Source of the DNA: Trichuris trichiura
Lineage: Eukaryota; Nematoda; Enoplea; Trichinellida; Trichuridae
Length of the DNA: 64,000 bases
Assembly: GCA_037903355.1 (NCBI GenBank)
Contig: JBAJFE010000017.1
Location: 310,001 to 374,000 of the forward strand
Reading direction: 5' to 3'
The notes under the pieces were generated by a model. That model made no database searches and was not told the DNA's origin. It saw nothing but the letters and a program-made list of their open reading frames with translations. The position numbers and the translations under genes were made by a program. This document shows positions 28,391-40,465 of this stretch, in pieces (the first letter of the stretch is position 1; each line of letters opens with the position of its first letter).

Positions 28391-31300
28391 TGATGCTTTA
28401 GTACGGGACTGTGTGTTTTCATATTGAAAATATCTTTATTACGGATTCTGTCCCGTTGAGATGTAAAATAAAAAGATTTTTCTCCGAAGCTTTCGGGTCT
28501 GCCGCGACCCGTCTTCAGCGGTCCAATAATGTGTGTGGTATGTGGTAGTCAAATATTATTATTATTATTATTATATTTTTTAAAAGAACCTGCATTCTTC
28601 ATACTGTAGCGCAGTTAAGAGGCAAGAACGAGATTTACATTTCTTTCTTACTCAGTTTCTATTGTTAACAGAATTTAGAAAATGTTAACAGAATAAGCTG
28701 TGCCGCTGTAAAAGTTTTGTTAAAGGCATGCACGTTGAACATGTTTTCAACGAGCTCATCCCACCGGCGCAACATTAAAAAGAAGTAATGAACAGTAAAC
28801 ACGAAGCAGTCCTGCGATCATCAGTGCGTTTATTTTTTCATTCCAATATATATTATGGAAAAAAGCATAAGGAAAAAGTAAACATAATTTCTTTGAAGCT
28901 AAAACCTAACTTTGCCTGTTGCCAGCAGAAAAATGGTAAAAGATGGAAATAAAAATGACGTGAATGACATAACAGGAACATGGAACGTCTTGCAAGTAAA
29001 AAGGTTATGTGTAGTTAGCGCATTCATGATGTATTATTAGCTGGCCCTCCCGCGTTGTATTTCGTTGCCAATAATATATAACTTTATAGAATTTATTTTT
29101 TCGTTTCCTTTTCTTTTCACGTTGGGATTTGATATTTCTTTTCCTGGAAGGTAGAAATAAATAAAAATGTCAGATGATGAAGGAAGGACGGCAAAATAAG
29201 AAGAAATGAAATAAGCAAGAAAAGAAAGTAGAAACAAGAAAAAATTAGGCACACATATACATTATTGCCGTTGCAGAAAAGTCTGCTGCTAATACAATGG
29301 AAGTGAACCAATGTCAAACTATCTTTTTTACTTTTAATCTTTCTTTAGCTTGCAACACGTTTATTGTGCGCTTTGTCTCCCCTCTATAATTTTGATTTCC
29401 ATTTTGCGTTTTTTGTTTAGTTTGTCGCTGCTTTCTCATAGCTGCTTCATCACCATACTGTAAGTTTGCTGCCTCCTGGCTCTGCTCTTAACTAAGCGTA
29501 AGCTTAAATATAAGGCCTACATTTTGGCTTAGGCTTAAGTCAGGAAAGAACAAAATTGCTGGAATGCTTGCTAGTAAGAGTAAACAGGAATAGCCAGCTT
29601 GCTTACCAGAAAGGAACCTGCATTTCTGAAACAGTTGGGCGCATTCATTTCTTTCAAAATAAAATGTATTTGGTATTGCTAATCTTCGGGAAAAGTTTTT
29701 TTAGAACGTATTCCTTGAAAGTATATTGTTTGTGCTCCATTATAAATACACATGAAATGTACTGCTACGCAATGAGGGATAATGGCTAAGCAATGATTCA
29801 AATGCTGTGGCATTTGCTACAACAATTTTATGCCATTCGCCTTTTGCCGTTTAGAACAGCAGACACCTCTGCTTGCGGTGTGGTTACATTTTCATTTATT
29901 AAAATGCTAGATTTGACATTGTTTTTTTGTTTGCTCAAGTTGGCCGTCCCGTTGTTGGAATATGGCTGAAAATGTTGATTTTCAATTCACTCGTACTTAT
30001 TTATTTTCAATGAACTCCATCTGTCCAGAATTAGCTTCGTCAGTTTTATTAAGAGTAAATTAGCAAACTAACGAAAAAATGAATGCATTATTTCAGCTGA
30101 AAGCTAATACGTCAAAAATTGCCTACATTAAAACCTTTTGTCTCTACGTAAGCTGAAAAGCAGAATATGTGATCTAATGTTCAGCTAAACTGGCCGAAAA
30201 GGAGATTGAAGCCGAGGGAAATATTAACAAGCGGAATGGCTTTTATTAGCCAAAAATTTTTAAAATTCTCCCAGCACTATATCCATCTCGCTCAGTTCGT
30301 TTTAAACAATGACCTTAGGGAGAAATTCGAATCTTGTTACTTAGCCGCCCTACCCTTTGAAAAATGCAGGTTCCTTCTTGCCCAGCATGAGGCCTTAGCG
30401 TTCTGCGCTTACTTACGAGCATGCTGATCATTTTGTTCTTGTCTAACTTAAACTTATGCCAAAATACAGGCCTTAGGTTTGGGCTTAAAATTCGACGAGG
30501 GCAGAACAGGCTGGCTGGCAAATTTACAGTATGACAGTGGGGTGGCTAAGAGACAAAATCTATAAATTCATTTCATCTCATGTACGGGCAACTCGTTTTT
30601 TGTAACGCATTTTCAGAGTTGAAAACTTTTTCTTTGCGGTATTTTCCAAAGAATAATATTCGACCGCTGGTCAAATGTTAATGCTCATCGGTATTTCAGC
30701 TGGCAACTCTAGCAACATACTAGCTCATACATTTTATCCGAACTATCAGCCTTACGACCCGCTGAACGGTGACATTCACTTTGACGACAGCGAAAATTGG
30801 ACACTCGATCCGTACAGGTCGTCAGGCAACCCGTATTTCCCCTATGTGCTCGTTCACGAGATTGGACACGCCCTTGGTCTTGGCCACTCGAAAAGACAGG
30901 AAGCTGTGATGAATCCAATATACAAGAGTACCCCGCTTTCAACGGTCACTCTCGATATCGACGACAAATGCGCATTGAATTGGAATTACAGTAAATGATG
31001 GATTGTCAGGTTGAAATATTCAAACTTACTTTTCGCCTTTCTAGTTGGACCGTCGAACATTTGCCTTTTTGTATGGCTAATGGTCGAACTGTTACCGCGA
31101 GCTAGAAATTCCACTGTTGTCAATTTGCATGGGCATTTGTCAAGTGCGTAACGCTGATTTTGTATATGACTTGGTGATCAAGTACTTTCAGGACATCAGG
31201 AAATGAGACGAGCTCCTGAGCCTGGCCAACTGTCCATAGATCACGAACAGTGGAAGTTTCCTTTGTTCTCCAGCGAAACCGCTAACGGTAAATCGTATTT

Positions 31301-31719
31301 TCTCATTGATTTATTTGTATATGCAAACTTTCGGTCAGATGTTTACATTCCGACGTGTAAGGCTGACAAGAAACTCAAAAGGCATATTCGTTTGATGTTG
31401 TCCAACAAGTTGGGTGTATCACACATAACGGCAAGTCATCTAGGTAGGTCAGCGGTGACAATAAGGGCAGTCGAATAACAAAGTTGTCATTTTGAGCAGT
31501 TGTTTCAGTTTTTTTCTTTTAGGACATCGCTTATGCAGACTGTTGGAACGACTGTCTTTGATAAAGTATCAAAATGCCAAACAGAAGTCTACAAAACAGT
31601 TGATGGACTTGTTTACCGATCATGACGTACTGACACAATTGGACGACGATGCAATGAAGGAAAATGCCGCAGCATTGAACCAATTGATAAATGCTTTTAT
31701 TCTGAAGCGATTGGAATAG
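27239..31719 (+). CDS. Matrix metalloproteinase with unusual C-terminal extension
   Basis: Secreted zinc endopeptidase of the matrixin family, which cleaves extracellular matrix. Exons: about 27239-27416, 27468-27570, 27628-27791, 30700-30990, 31192-31287, 31339-31443 and 31523-31719; all phases agree. Exon 1 holds the propeptide end (LRVFQEMAGIPSTGDLN) and a cysteine switch, RRCGIADV, where the family usually has PRCGVPDV. Exons 2-3 give the catalytic N-lobe with EHGDQYPFDG. Exon 4 has the zinc site HEIGHALGLGHS and the Met-turn VMNP. No hemopexin repeats follow. The last three exons instead encode about 130 residues, Lys/Leu-rich and mostly helical, with two or three cysteines. A stop is also reached at 30998 if intron 4 is retained, which would give a catalytic-domain-only form. 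The true start and signal peptide are upstream of the exon given. Intron 3 is 2.9 kb and contains a Penelope tail. Confidence 0.82.
28329..28391. repeat. (TAA)n microsatellite
   Basis: About 20 uninterrupted TAA triplets. It abuts the left side of a Penelope-type tail fragment; a shorter (ATT)n run lies on the right side. Confidence 0.97.
28396..28560 (-). mobile_element. Solo Penelope-like element tail
   Basis: A short unit bounded by (TAA)n on the left and (ATT)n on the right. Read on the minus strand it contains the CTGAAGA / stem / GAAA block typical of Penelope tails, followed by AT-rich sequence and a TCCCGTACTAAAG end against the microsatellite. It belongs to a different Penelope family from the two copies at 33-35 and 48-52 kb. 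Confidence 0.55.
28483..28527 (-). ncRNA. Hammerhead-ribozyme-like core, family 2
   Basis: Minus strand: CCG precedes the CUGAAGA core, then a stem GGGUC/GACCC with loop, GAAA, a G-C plus A-U closing pair and H17 = U, then CGG that can pair with the upstream CCG as stem I. This is the layout of a minimal type I hammerhead with collapsed stem III, as known from Penelope-like elements. Activity is inferred only. Confidence 0.5.
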
Positions 31720-33303
31720 CATGAAAGACTTAGGCGCGTCGCTTCAAAGTGAAACTTCATAACAGGTGAAAAGAGAAGGTAGCTTCGTGAAAAAAAGTGT
31801 TGCATCCATCAGTTGACGCAGGGCAACAGAAACAGGCCGTCGGGCCCGTCATGGAAACAGGATTACATGTTGCGTGACTCAATTCTCCTTTGCTTTGCTT
31901 TGCTCACTGATTGAGACACTATTCGAAGCCATTACCGCAATGTATGTTATTCCAGCGTAGTTGTCGATCGATTGCATGAATACTTTGGATGACCCGCCCG
32001 GTGGTCTGTCGACGTTGCAGTAAACTGTTCGCATTCGAAAGGCTTCTTTTACCTTTTAACAGCCGCTTACCTTTGATTTAAGAGAGTACGCCTTCCCGTC
32101 GCTGCCTGAAACAAGTTGTCCGCACGGTAAAGATATTTGTTTTTTAACCATTAACTTTTATTCTTCCTTCTTCCTTACACATATTAATTGTCCATGAATC
32201 CGGCTATCTTTGTACTATTCTCATTCTAAGGGATGTTCATGAAATGCTTCGCAAGAGATGCTGTATTAGTTGCAACGTAAAACTAAAAATTAGCATGATG
32301 TAAATAAAGTGCAGTTCATTGTTCGTTCGCTGGCTGATTATTAAATTTTCAAATTTTCAAACGCTCACTATGAATAAAACAAATCAGGCGTAGTGTAATT
32401 TAAAAAATGCAGGTTCCTTTCCAGAATGTACACTGGCAATTGTTTTCTGCTCTCACGTGGTCTAATCACAAGCATTAAATTTCATATTAAAACTTTTTTA
32501 CAGTTTTTTCTTGCACTTTAGATAAAGTACGAACGTTTTAGAGCTCCTCAGACGTAACTCCCCACGTGAAAAGGTAGGCTCAGCATTGTCAGTCAGTTTT
32601 CAGTCAACAAATGATCCATTTTTCCGTTTCATCTTTCACATATTGTTGGGGCAGTTTTATTCTGAAGGCAAACGCGACGCGACTCATATTTCTTGTTACT
32701 TACTTGATCATCACGAAATACTGTAGCAAAGAGACTTGCCTGCGCCAAAAAAATTTAGGGTATAGCTTTGTTAGGTGGGCGCGGCGCTCTCAATGAACGG
32801 TTTACATCCGAAATGGTGCTCGCTGCCTTCTTGCCTGGAAGTAATGCGGAAATCTATTTCTTGTCTGCTTGTAAACAACAAAACGTGACTGCAACTAACG
32901 TCCAAATTTCAAAGTCACGTAATTTTGTTCTCAAGACAATTGTTGTATCAATATTGCCATTGCCATATCTCGAGATTGCACTCGCTGCCGACGCTTTACG
33001 TTGCCATGAAAACTAATAGATGTTATGACTAGTAAACCTTCGAATAAGGTATTCGAACATAAAAACGTCGATTCCCCTTTAAAAAACGTTCTATACTACA
33101 TTAAAAAAATATCAAAAATGTAAGCTGCAGCGATTCACAAACGTTAAGTTGGTGATTACGATGGAAGCAAAGCAAGACACAAAATCTTAGTCTTCAATGT
33201 CTGTCAAACGTATTTGTTTCGAAACTACTGTGCTAGTAGTATGTACGCTTCATCACTTTATCTGTAACAGAAACAATATACATTCTTTATTTATAGTTAT
33301 ATA
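31720..33303. other. Intergenic, no gene seen
   Basis: AT-rich DNA between the metalloproteinase and the first Penelope copy. A TGCAGGTTCCTTTCCAG block near 32409 resembles blocks at 30366 and 38105 and may be the edge of a small dispersed repeat. No protein family was found. Confidence 0.45.
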
Positions 33304-33462
33304 TAGTTTCGAAAGACAGGATGTCTTTTAACAGGCTTGAATAGTTTCATAGTAAATCTTCAGATTCACGGGTTTGGCCTGTTGGAAGTATCTGTAAATA
33401 AACTTCAAAGTGCCCTACCAACGGATGGATGAGCAAACTGTAAGAGAAAATACAGAACAATT

Positions 33463-33510
33463 TGTATACCGTACGTTTCGGAACTGCTCGTGTTCCGTCG
33501 TCAGCAGTGT
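33463..33510 (-). ncRNA. Hammerhead-ribozyme-like core in the inverted tail
   Basis: Minus-strand copy of the core described at 34938: CUGACGA, a GGAAC/GUUCC stem, then GAAACGUA. The loop sequence differs by one base from the right-hand copy while both stem strands are kept. Confidence 0.5.
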
Positions 33511-33578
33511 TAGGGAGAAGGTGTTTATTCGGTAAGGGGTTTATATAGCGCATGGGTACAATGGGTGTTTGATTAGTT

Positions 33579-34873
33579 TCACAAGCGTTCCCATAAAATA
33601 TACCATCAACTTGCTCCAGACTCTGTTAGATGCGTACGACACCATCTTGCAGAGGACAAAATTAAACCCCACCCACATAGTTAAATTAGTGTCGTTCTGC
33701 ATGCGCGAGGGCAACTACTTCAGATTCCATGATAGTTTCTTCTCACAAAAGGACGGTCCGCCTATGGGCAGTCCACTCTCCCCCATACTTGCGGAGATCT
33801 TCATGGAACATCTCGAAGAAAAAGCCTTCAGTGGTCTGCAAGACTGTGCCCCTCCTATCCTTTTCAAAAGATATGTAGACGACATCTTTGCCATCATAAA
33901 ATCAGGCAGTGAAGAAACTCTCTTGGAACACCTGAATAGTCTCTTCCCCAACCAGATAACGCTAACCATTGAGAAGGAAAATAATTGTAAACTCCCTTTT
34001 CTAGATGTCTTAGTCATTAAACAAGGGAATAAGTTAAAAACAACAGTTTATAGGAAACCTACCCACTCGGACCGGCACCTAAACTTTTCTTCTCATCACC
34101 CTATTTCAGTTAAAAGAGGTATAGTTAAAGGGATGGTTGACAGGGCCCTAACGGTTTGTGACCCCGAATATTTAAATACAGAATTAAGACACATTTATAA
34201 CACACTATGCAGTAACGGATACCCCAGTAAATTCATCAATTCCATTATTAAACAGTGCCAACAAAATAAACCTTCATCACCGTCCCCGCCTGATAACCAA
34301 CAACGCCCGGTGCTGCTCCTTCCCTACTACAGTGGTTTAAGTGAACGAATCAGGAGACTGGGGCGCTCCTTAAATTTCAACGTGAGATTTAAAAGTTCAT
34401 GTAATTTTCGTTCGATTGTGAGAAATGACAAGATCAAGGTTCCTTTTGACAGCAGACCCGGTGTCATTTACCAAATAAAGTGTGGTTGCAACGCCTCCTA
34501 CATAGGAGAAACGGGCAACACTTTACTTAAGAGATTCGGCCAACACATGAAGAATGTGTTGACATACAAGAACGCCGAACGAAGACTCAATGGGATACAG
34601 GCCACCGGCCGAGGGCGTCCACCGACAACGGACCCTCGAAAAGCCATGGAGAACGCGATAAGTGCCTCAGTGATCGTTGAGCACGCATCTCGGTGCACAC
34701 TCGACCCGCACCCGAAGATCATATGCCACGAAAACTTATTACATCTTAGGCGTATTAAGGAGGCTCTGTACATCCAGAGCAACTCCACTATCAATCGCGA
34801 CAATGGCGTGGAGGTTAGTGAAGTATGGGCTGCGCCGATTAATAAATTCCAATGCTGCGCCCTACCCAACTAA
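33579..34873 (+). pseudogene. Penelope reverse transcriptase C-terminal half plus GIY-YIG endonuclease
   Basis: Open for about 430 codons but lacking the first half of the reverse transcriptase. It begins within motif A (only FTSVPIKY is left). Present are motif B (MGSPLSP), the catalytic motif C YVDD in FKRYVDDIFAI, and the downstream LPFLDVL block. A GIY-YIG nuclease follows (VIYQIKC, then SYIGETGNTLLKRF), the domain that distinguishes Penelope elements from other retroelements. It differs from the copy at 49-51.6 kb at only about 16 of some 430 residues. The first few codons come from the inverted-tail junction, so it could not produce an active enzyme. Confidence 0.9.
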
Positions 34874-34937
34874 TCAAACACCTATTGTACCCATGCGCTA
34901 TATAAACCCCTTACCGAATAAACACCTTCTCCCCAAC

Positions 34938-34985
34938 ACTGCTGACGACGGAACAGGAGCAGTTCCGAAACGTACGGTATACAAA
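34938..34985 (+). ncRNA. Hammerhead-ribozyme-like core in Penelope tail
   Basis: CUGACGA core at 34942, stem CGGAAC/GUUCCG with a seven-base loop, GAAA, then C-G and A-U pairs and A as the predicted cleavage base (GAAACGUA). Flanks CACUG and CGGU can form a short stem I (G-C, U-G, C-G, A-U). Penelope-like elements are known to carry minimal hammerheads of this kind; activity here is inferred. Confidence 0.55.
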
Positions 34986-35101
34986 TTGTTCTGTATTTTC
35001 TCTTATAATTTGCTCATCCATCCGTTGGTAGGGCATTTTGAAGTTTACTTACAGATACATCCAACAGGCCAAACCCGTGAATCTGAAGATCTACTATGAA
35101 A

Positions 35102-35815
35102 ATCGTTACAGGCTTTTCCATATGGCACAGACCAGTGCAAAAATCGAACTTTTAAATTGAAGAGTTTTAAAATGCAGCTTAAAAGTTCGTTGTCCGGTTT
35201 TCATCAGATCGAAAAGACAACAGCAAAATTCATTGCTGAAATCTTCGGTAAACTGCGTGTCACAGGTACTCTAATAAACGCGAAAGAACCTAGGGCGAGA
35301 AAAGAGCAGAGCACAACCACGCAAGAACGGGAGGGTGCCCTGAGGAGATGTGCGTCTCGAAACGGGGCCGTGGCGCACAAAAGGTTGGGAATCACTGGCT
35401 TAACCGAACGTTATACTGTAGGTAATGCAGGTACGAAGCAAATGCACTTTTAAAAAAATAATTCCTGCTCGCATGTCTAATCATACAGCAGCAGGGCGGC
35501 GCGCATCACGCGCATTGTTTCAAGATATTGAAGTCCGAAATTGGAATGAGGGAAGCTCTTGTTATTTGCAGAACGCTTACGGAAAGGAAGCATTTTTCTA
35601 ATAACAATAGGTTTCATTCAATGCTTTCTGCGTTAGCCTGCGTAAGAACGTTGAAACTGAGGGAGTAAAATTACTATTACATTCGGCATGCTAACAGCCG
35701 CATGCTTGACTGTGTCAAAGAAGTTTCTAGGTTCTAGCGAAAAAGAACTTGCGTTGCAACGCAGGCCGCTGTTTAAACCGTATAGTTATGAAGCTGACTA
35801 CAGAAATCACAGGAA
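35102..35815. other. Short spacer, no gene seen
   Basis: A charged 98-codon plus-strand frame (35157-35453) is probably chance. TACTGTAGGTAATGCAGGTA at about 35416 recurs near 38097, so part of this spacer is a dispersed repeat. Confidence 0.4.
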
Positions 35816-36560
35816 AAACAGTTTAATACAGTAAATGCTACAAGAATAACGAAGACAACGAAACGAAGTGCGTCCACGAACTGCGCCTTCCATTTCGGGA
35901 ATATCGTAGGACGCAAAATACCGGGACAGCTGACGTGAAGAACGCTTCTCCCACATATCATTTCCCCAAAAACCGAAAGATCTTTGAGCACGTCACCGAC
36001 AATCTTCAACTTGATAGAAAAAAGGGCAGTGCACTGGATATCGTATAGCCACTCTGAGTTCCCTTGCAGAACTCGCCGTCCACCAAAGTTCTTTCTTCCC
36101 AATATCATTTCTGGTCTTTAACTAGCGAGGTTAAATATCTATTTTGTTGGGCCTCATATCCTTACGCCTTCAAGAAGGCCTCTAGTAGTTTGTTTCCATT
36201 CTTGGTCTTCATCATTGGCGCGTACAGCTAATTACCAACAGACAACTGTAGATGGTATCCCGACTTTGCTGGTATGCGCATATCTTCACTCTTCGTCTTC
36301 ATATCTTTCAGCCTGGAAGCCAGTCTCTAGCGAGCCGCTGATGATTGCGCAACGTTGCTGGCTCATCATCGCTACGGTAATATCCTGATGGCAGCTGGCT
36401 TACAGAGCAGCTTTCAGCACAACCGCACTGCACAACTACAACTTAACTACTACATTGTCAACCACAGCAACTAGAATTTTAACAGTATGCCAAGTACATG
36501 CACATCAAGTTATCCATACTACCTGCTGATCAAATAAAATCCATTGCAAAACTTGCCTCG
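35816..36560. repeat. ATATC-box repeat, copy 1
   Basis: Begins with a block shared with copy 2 (AATAACGAAGACAACGAAACG) and ends near a CTGATCAAATAAAATCCA block matched at the ends of copies 2 and 3. In between, ATATC followed by GT, TT, AT or CT recurs at irregular 20-100 base intervals, for example near 35900, 36038, 36279 and 36301. No open frame of note; probably a non-autonomous element or a decayed array. Confidence 0.65.
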
Positions 36561-38570
36561 CAGTTTCCTATCTTTGCTGGGTTATAACTTGTATCTAAGC
36601 TCGAATAATTTGCCCTGTTTCCGTCCAATTGCCTTGCGCAAAGCTGCCGCCCTTAACTTAGCTATTAGTACGTCATCGTGCCAAAACTGAATCAATCTTA
36701 TTTTCTAGTTTTAACCCCAATTTATTGTTTTAGTTTTGTAACGGTCATCGTAAGTAACCGCCTTGCCAAAAAAAGATTGCGCGGCATTCAATGCGATATC
36801 GTTTTCTTTACATTTTTCGCTAGTGACTTTATCTTATGCACATTCGTATCTAATAGAAAAGGACTAAAATTCGAAAAATTGAACTGGTTTTGAGTCATCC
36901 TTTCGTGTCACTCCGTCCCTGAACTTTCGTGATGCTTATGTTTCATAATCTCTCAGCTTGCGTTCCTTCTTCAATCAAAGGAGCATTCTTGATAGCACGT
37001 ACCGTCTTTACACAATCCTGAGGCTTAAAATGGCTGAGGAAAAAACGATGCGAACTATTAGGAAGCTTATGTTTAGTCGCGTTGTAGCAGGCTGCTGGCT
37101 GGCTGAGAGGACATTGAACTTGAGCATCACAAGTGGTAAACGCGGGACTTGCGGGATCACGGTTTAACAAATATTTTCCTTTATTTAGAAGGACCTTTAG
37201 TTCAGCTACAGCTTGGATTAAAGCACTTTTTTGGTTAATTTTTTCTTACGGAATTTCTTAAACACATACTTATGGAGAATTTTGCCTTACGGAATTTGAT
37301 AAACATTTACTTATGACGAATTTTACCTTACGAAGTTAGTTAAATATTTACTTATGGTGGATTTTGCCTTACGGATTTTTTTAAAACTTTTACTTATTCT
37401 TTTTAGAATGGAGATATCCATATGGCTTTACACCGGCATACATGTTCGCACTTGCATGTAAAGGCTGTTAAGGAGACAGAACGATTCTAAATAGGTCGCT
37501 TTCTTGGTTGTCTGTCTATCCTTCCTCATTTTCATACTGTTGCAGAAACAAGAATGAACTAAGGCAAAAGAAATAAGCAAGTTTTTATTAATCAGAAGCT
37601 CTGCCGAAATTTGCATAATCAATAAGCATCAACTAGTATACTATGACAATAGGGTTACGGCAGGACATAAGCACGAATGTGGGCTCTTAATGCTTTCGTC
37701 GTCTGTACCATCTGCTCTATCAGTAAAATTTGAAGAACTCGCAAAATAATTTGATTTCATGTTAGACTCTGATGTACAGTTGACCTTTCGTCCCTCGCAA
37801 AAGCCTAGAAATTGGATGCCCTAATTAGGGGATAATTACTACGAACGAATATAACTTCTGATAAGCAGTGTTTACAATTGGCCTCTCCAACAAGTCGGTT
37901 CGACAGAGAGTAAAACTCTGTAACTCTGTATTTAAGAAATGGACTATCACATTTATACAGGATTACGAAGGAGTTTGAAGAAACTGCAATGAAAGTTTCT
38001 ATCAATCTATTGTTGTGCAGTGCTTTCAGCAGAAAGAAGTATTCAGCTACCAAAAGTGAGCAAAAATTTTCCTCGAAGCGACTACCTGCACATCCTTCTG
38101 TAGGTAATGCAGGTACAACAATACTGGCAATTAATTGTTGCTCTCCCGCTTAATCACTCAACGAAAATTGGCATACAGCGCAATATAGCATTTTGGAAAG
38201 TTAAATTTCCAGTATTTTTACACGTGTATAATTAAGGGTTTATCGATTTCAACGCCAACCTACACTGTGCTATTAAAACTGAGAAAAAACTACGAAATTA
38301 CTGCATCAGAATGAAAATGATCCGTGGACTGCTTACTTCAGGCACAACAAGGCAAGAAATAACGCGCAGAAAACCATGTAAGTCCACCTACTTTTTTTTA
38401 CTGTCGTTAACCTGCAGGTACGCAGAGTACGGTACTAAAGAGTTCCAGAAATACTAACAAAAACATTGAGGTAGTAAAACAGTATAGCTTAAATGTAACC
38501 AAATTTGCATTGGAGCGATAGCTATTGCGCTGCTAGCTTATTTTCAAAAGTTGTTATTGTGTTTCGCAAC
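36561..38570. other. Intergenic with one small tandem repeat
   Basis: Apart from the 41-bp array at 37236 and a repeat-like TGCAGGTAC block near 38105, nothing recognisable. Short frames on both strands lack family features. Confidence 0.45.
37236..37398. repeat. Four-unit 41-bp tandem repeat
   Basis: The word CTTACG recurs at 37245, 37286, 37327 and 37368, an exact 41-base period. Each unit has the pattern TT-CTTACGGAATT, an A/T block, then TTTACTTATG. The last unit is degenerate. Confidence 0.85.
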
Positions 38571-40465
38571 AAAACCGTTTAATTCAGTAAATTGTACAAG
38601 AACAATAACGAAGACAACGAAACGAAGCGCGTCCACGTTTCAGGTCTTCAATTTCCAGAATATCATATAACAAATACAAAGGCAGCATCGGTTTGGCTAA
38701 GCCGTTCCGTCGAAGCTCTATGCTCTGTCGCCCAGGTCCATCTTCAACTTCAGTCGAAACAGGGACAGCGGAATAGACTTGGGAAATAACTCTGCTGATC
38801 TTCATTCTTCTACTGAGCTTTTCTTCGACTAACTGTCTTTTTCGCATTATGATTACCACATTTCAACCAACACTAACTACAAGCTGTTCCCGCTAGGTTC
38901 CATAGCTTCGGACGTTCAGGACGGGCTCTAGTGGCTACAGATTTTCATTACTTTCTTTCCATTAATGACATCCGCCGTTGGGAGGTACTCAGATAGTCCG
39001 ATAAATATCTGGCGCAAATCCGTCTGCCGGAGAATGCCAGCTGGCCCAAACCATACGAACCCTGTCGACACTTGCATATCATAAAATCCTGCACCCATCA
39101 GAAAGGTCAGTGGGCCTACTGTTCCTGCGGTCTAGCAAATTTTCACTCCTCATCATCGTTCTCGCGTCTATGTTCGACTGTTTTAATATCTTCACGTGGC
39201 AACTCGTTCAGCAATGGTGGACGGTTGGCCAATATCGTCGCACCAACTAGCTGCAAATGAATATCGTAGAATACCGTCCACAGTCGGTAGGTCGGAAAAT
39301 ATCGTTTAGCCAACAATCTTCTGATAAGAGGTGGACGGCAGTATCCGTTCAAGGCAGTACATCTTTCACCCACAATAAGACCGTCGAAGGTCATCCGGCG
39401 AGAACGGCTTGTTTGACAAGAACGGAGCACTGCTCCCACTGTGGGGGGCTGCGCATGCCCCTGCCATCCGTTATCGTATCTTTAGGCCTGCAGACCAGTC
39501 TGTGAGGAGCTTCTGATGGGTGCAGGATGTTGTTGGCTGATCATTTCGACAGTGGCCACATATCTTTCAGCCATACAAGGCTCACTGAGCATATCGTAAC
39601 ACCAGCCGGCTTCCAGAACAGCCAATAGACTCTTACTCCGACATAGCACTGCCAAGCGCAGTAACAGTGCCGCTTTCGAGCTTCCATGCTTTCTATGCTT
39701 TTGAGCTTCCATGCCACTTGTCGAGTTTTAAGCTTCCATACCGCTTTTTGGGCCGCGCTCACGGGCTCCCGACGCAGCCGTCTGTGGGACGCATATATGA
39801 ATCCGTTTAATGCTTGTACAAAGCCAGAATGCGGCGGTGAAACGAACAGTTTTCTTCATGTTATCAAAATACGACAAAGCTTTCAGCGTCACGTGCCAGC
39901 GCCTTCGCTGTTTATTCAAACTGAGGCAGGTTCGAAATTAACGGGGTACCACACGCCGCTCAGTCAGGAATCAAGCAAATATTGTTGGTACTGGATATCG
40001 TATCTTCGAGTCTAGGGAAAAGCCGCCAACCTCCTTTTGACGGGTTGACGGCTGTAGCTCGACGTTCAGCCCCGTGTATGTTACAGTGGTGGCGGGGTCC
40101 TCGGGCATATCGTAGTCCCGTCCGCTTTCCAGCTGACCTGGACGATTGCTGTACCCGCCGTTCAGATGATCACATATCTTAAGGGCTTCATATCGTATCT
40201 TCAGATGATAACTCAAGCCAAGTTTCCAACGATTTCTGACACTGCTCTCTGGTCACAAGCACAGCAGGAAGTATCATTAACCTGACGCCGGCTCATCGAA
40301 AATATCGTAGCGCTAAGTGGCTCAGTGAACAGCCGTTAAACTGAGCGAACGCGATCGCAGCTTCCCCTCTGAAATGGCTAAATAGGCTTAAGCCACATCA
40401 ACAGTATAAATAAGTACCTGCACATCTTATAATGTATGCTACCTGACTATCAAACAAAGTCCAGT
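38571..40465. repeat. ATATC-box repeat, copy 2 (longest)
   Basis: Same start block as copy 1 and same end block as copy 3 (CTGACTATCAAACAAAGTCC). Contains at least a dozen ATATC boxes, many as ATATCGTA, for example near 39259, 39588, 39994, 40106, 40189 and 40300. Sub-blocks around the boxes (CCAGCCGGCTTCCAGAACAG and CCGTCCGCTTTCCAGCTG) resemble each other, which suggests an old tandem structure. No convincing protein frame. Confidence 0.65.

Larger units (their letters stand above)
33304..35101 (+). mobile_element. Penelope-like element copy 1, 5'-truncated and headed by its own inverted tail
   Basis: The left part, 33304-33578, is the reverse complement of the element's 3' tail (compare 34867-35101 and 51602-51880). 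It is joined at about 33578/33579 to a body that starts in the middle of the reverse transcriptase. The right tail ends at about 35101. The element is therefore flanked by inverted copies of about 233 bp, a layout familiar for Penelope elements. Confidence 0.92.

Noticed and set aside
32541..32552. GTTTTAGAGCT, resembling the start of a Cas9 repeat
   Set aside because: Isolated, no array of repeats and spacers, and the genome is eukaryotic.
33715..34017. 100-codon minus-strand frame, and its twin at 50451-50753
   Set aside because: Antisense of the Penelope reverse transcriptase; present in both copies only because the copies are homologous.
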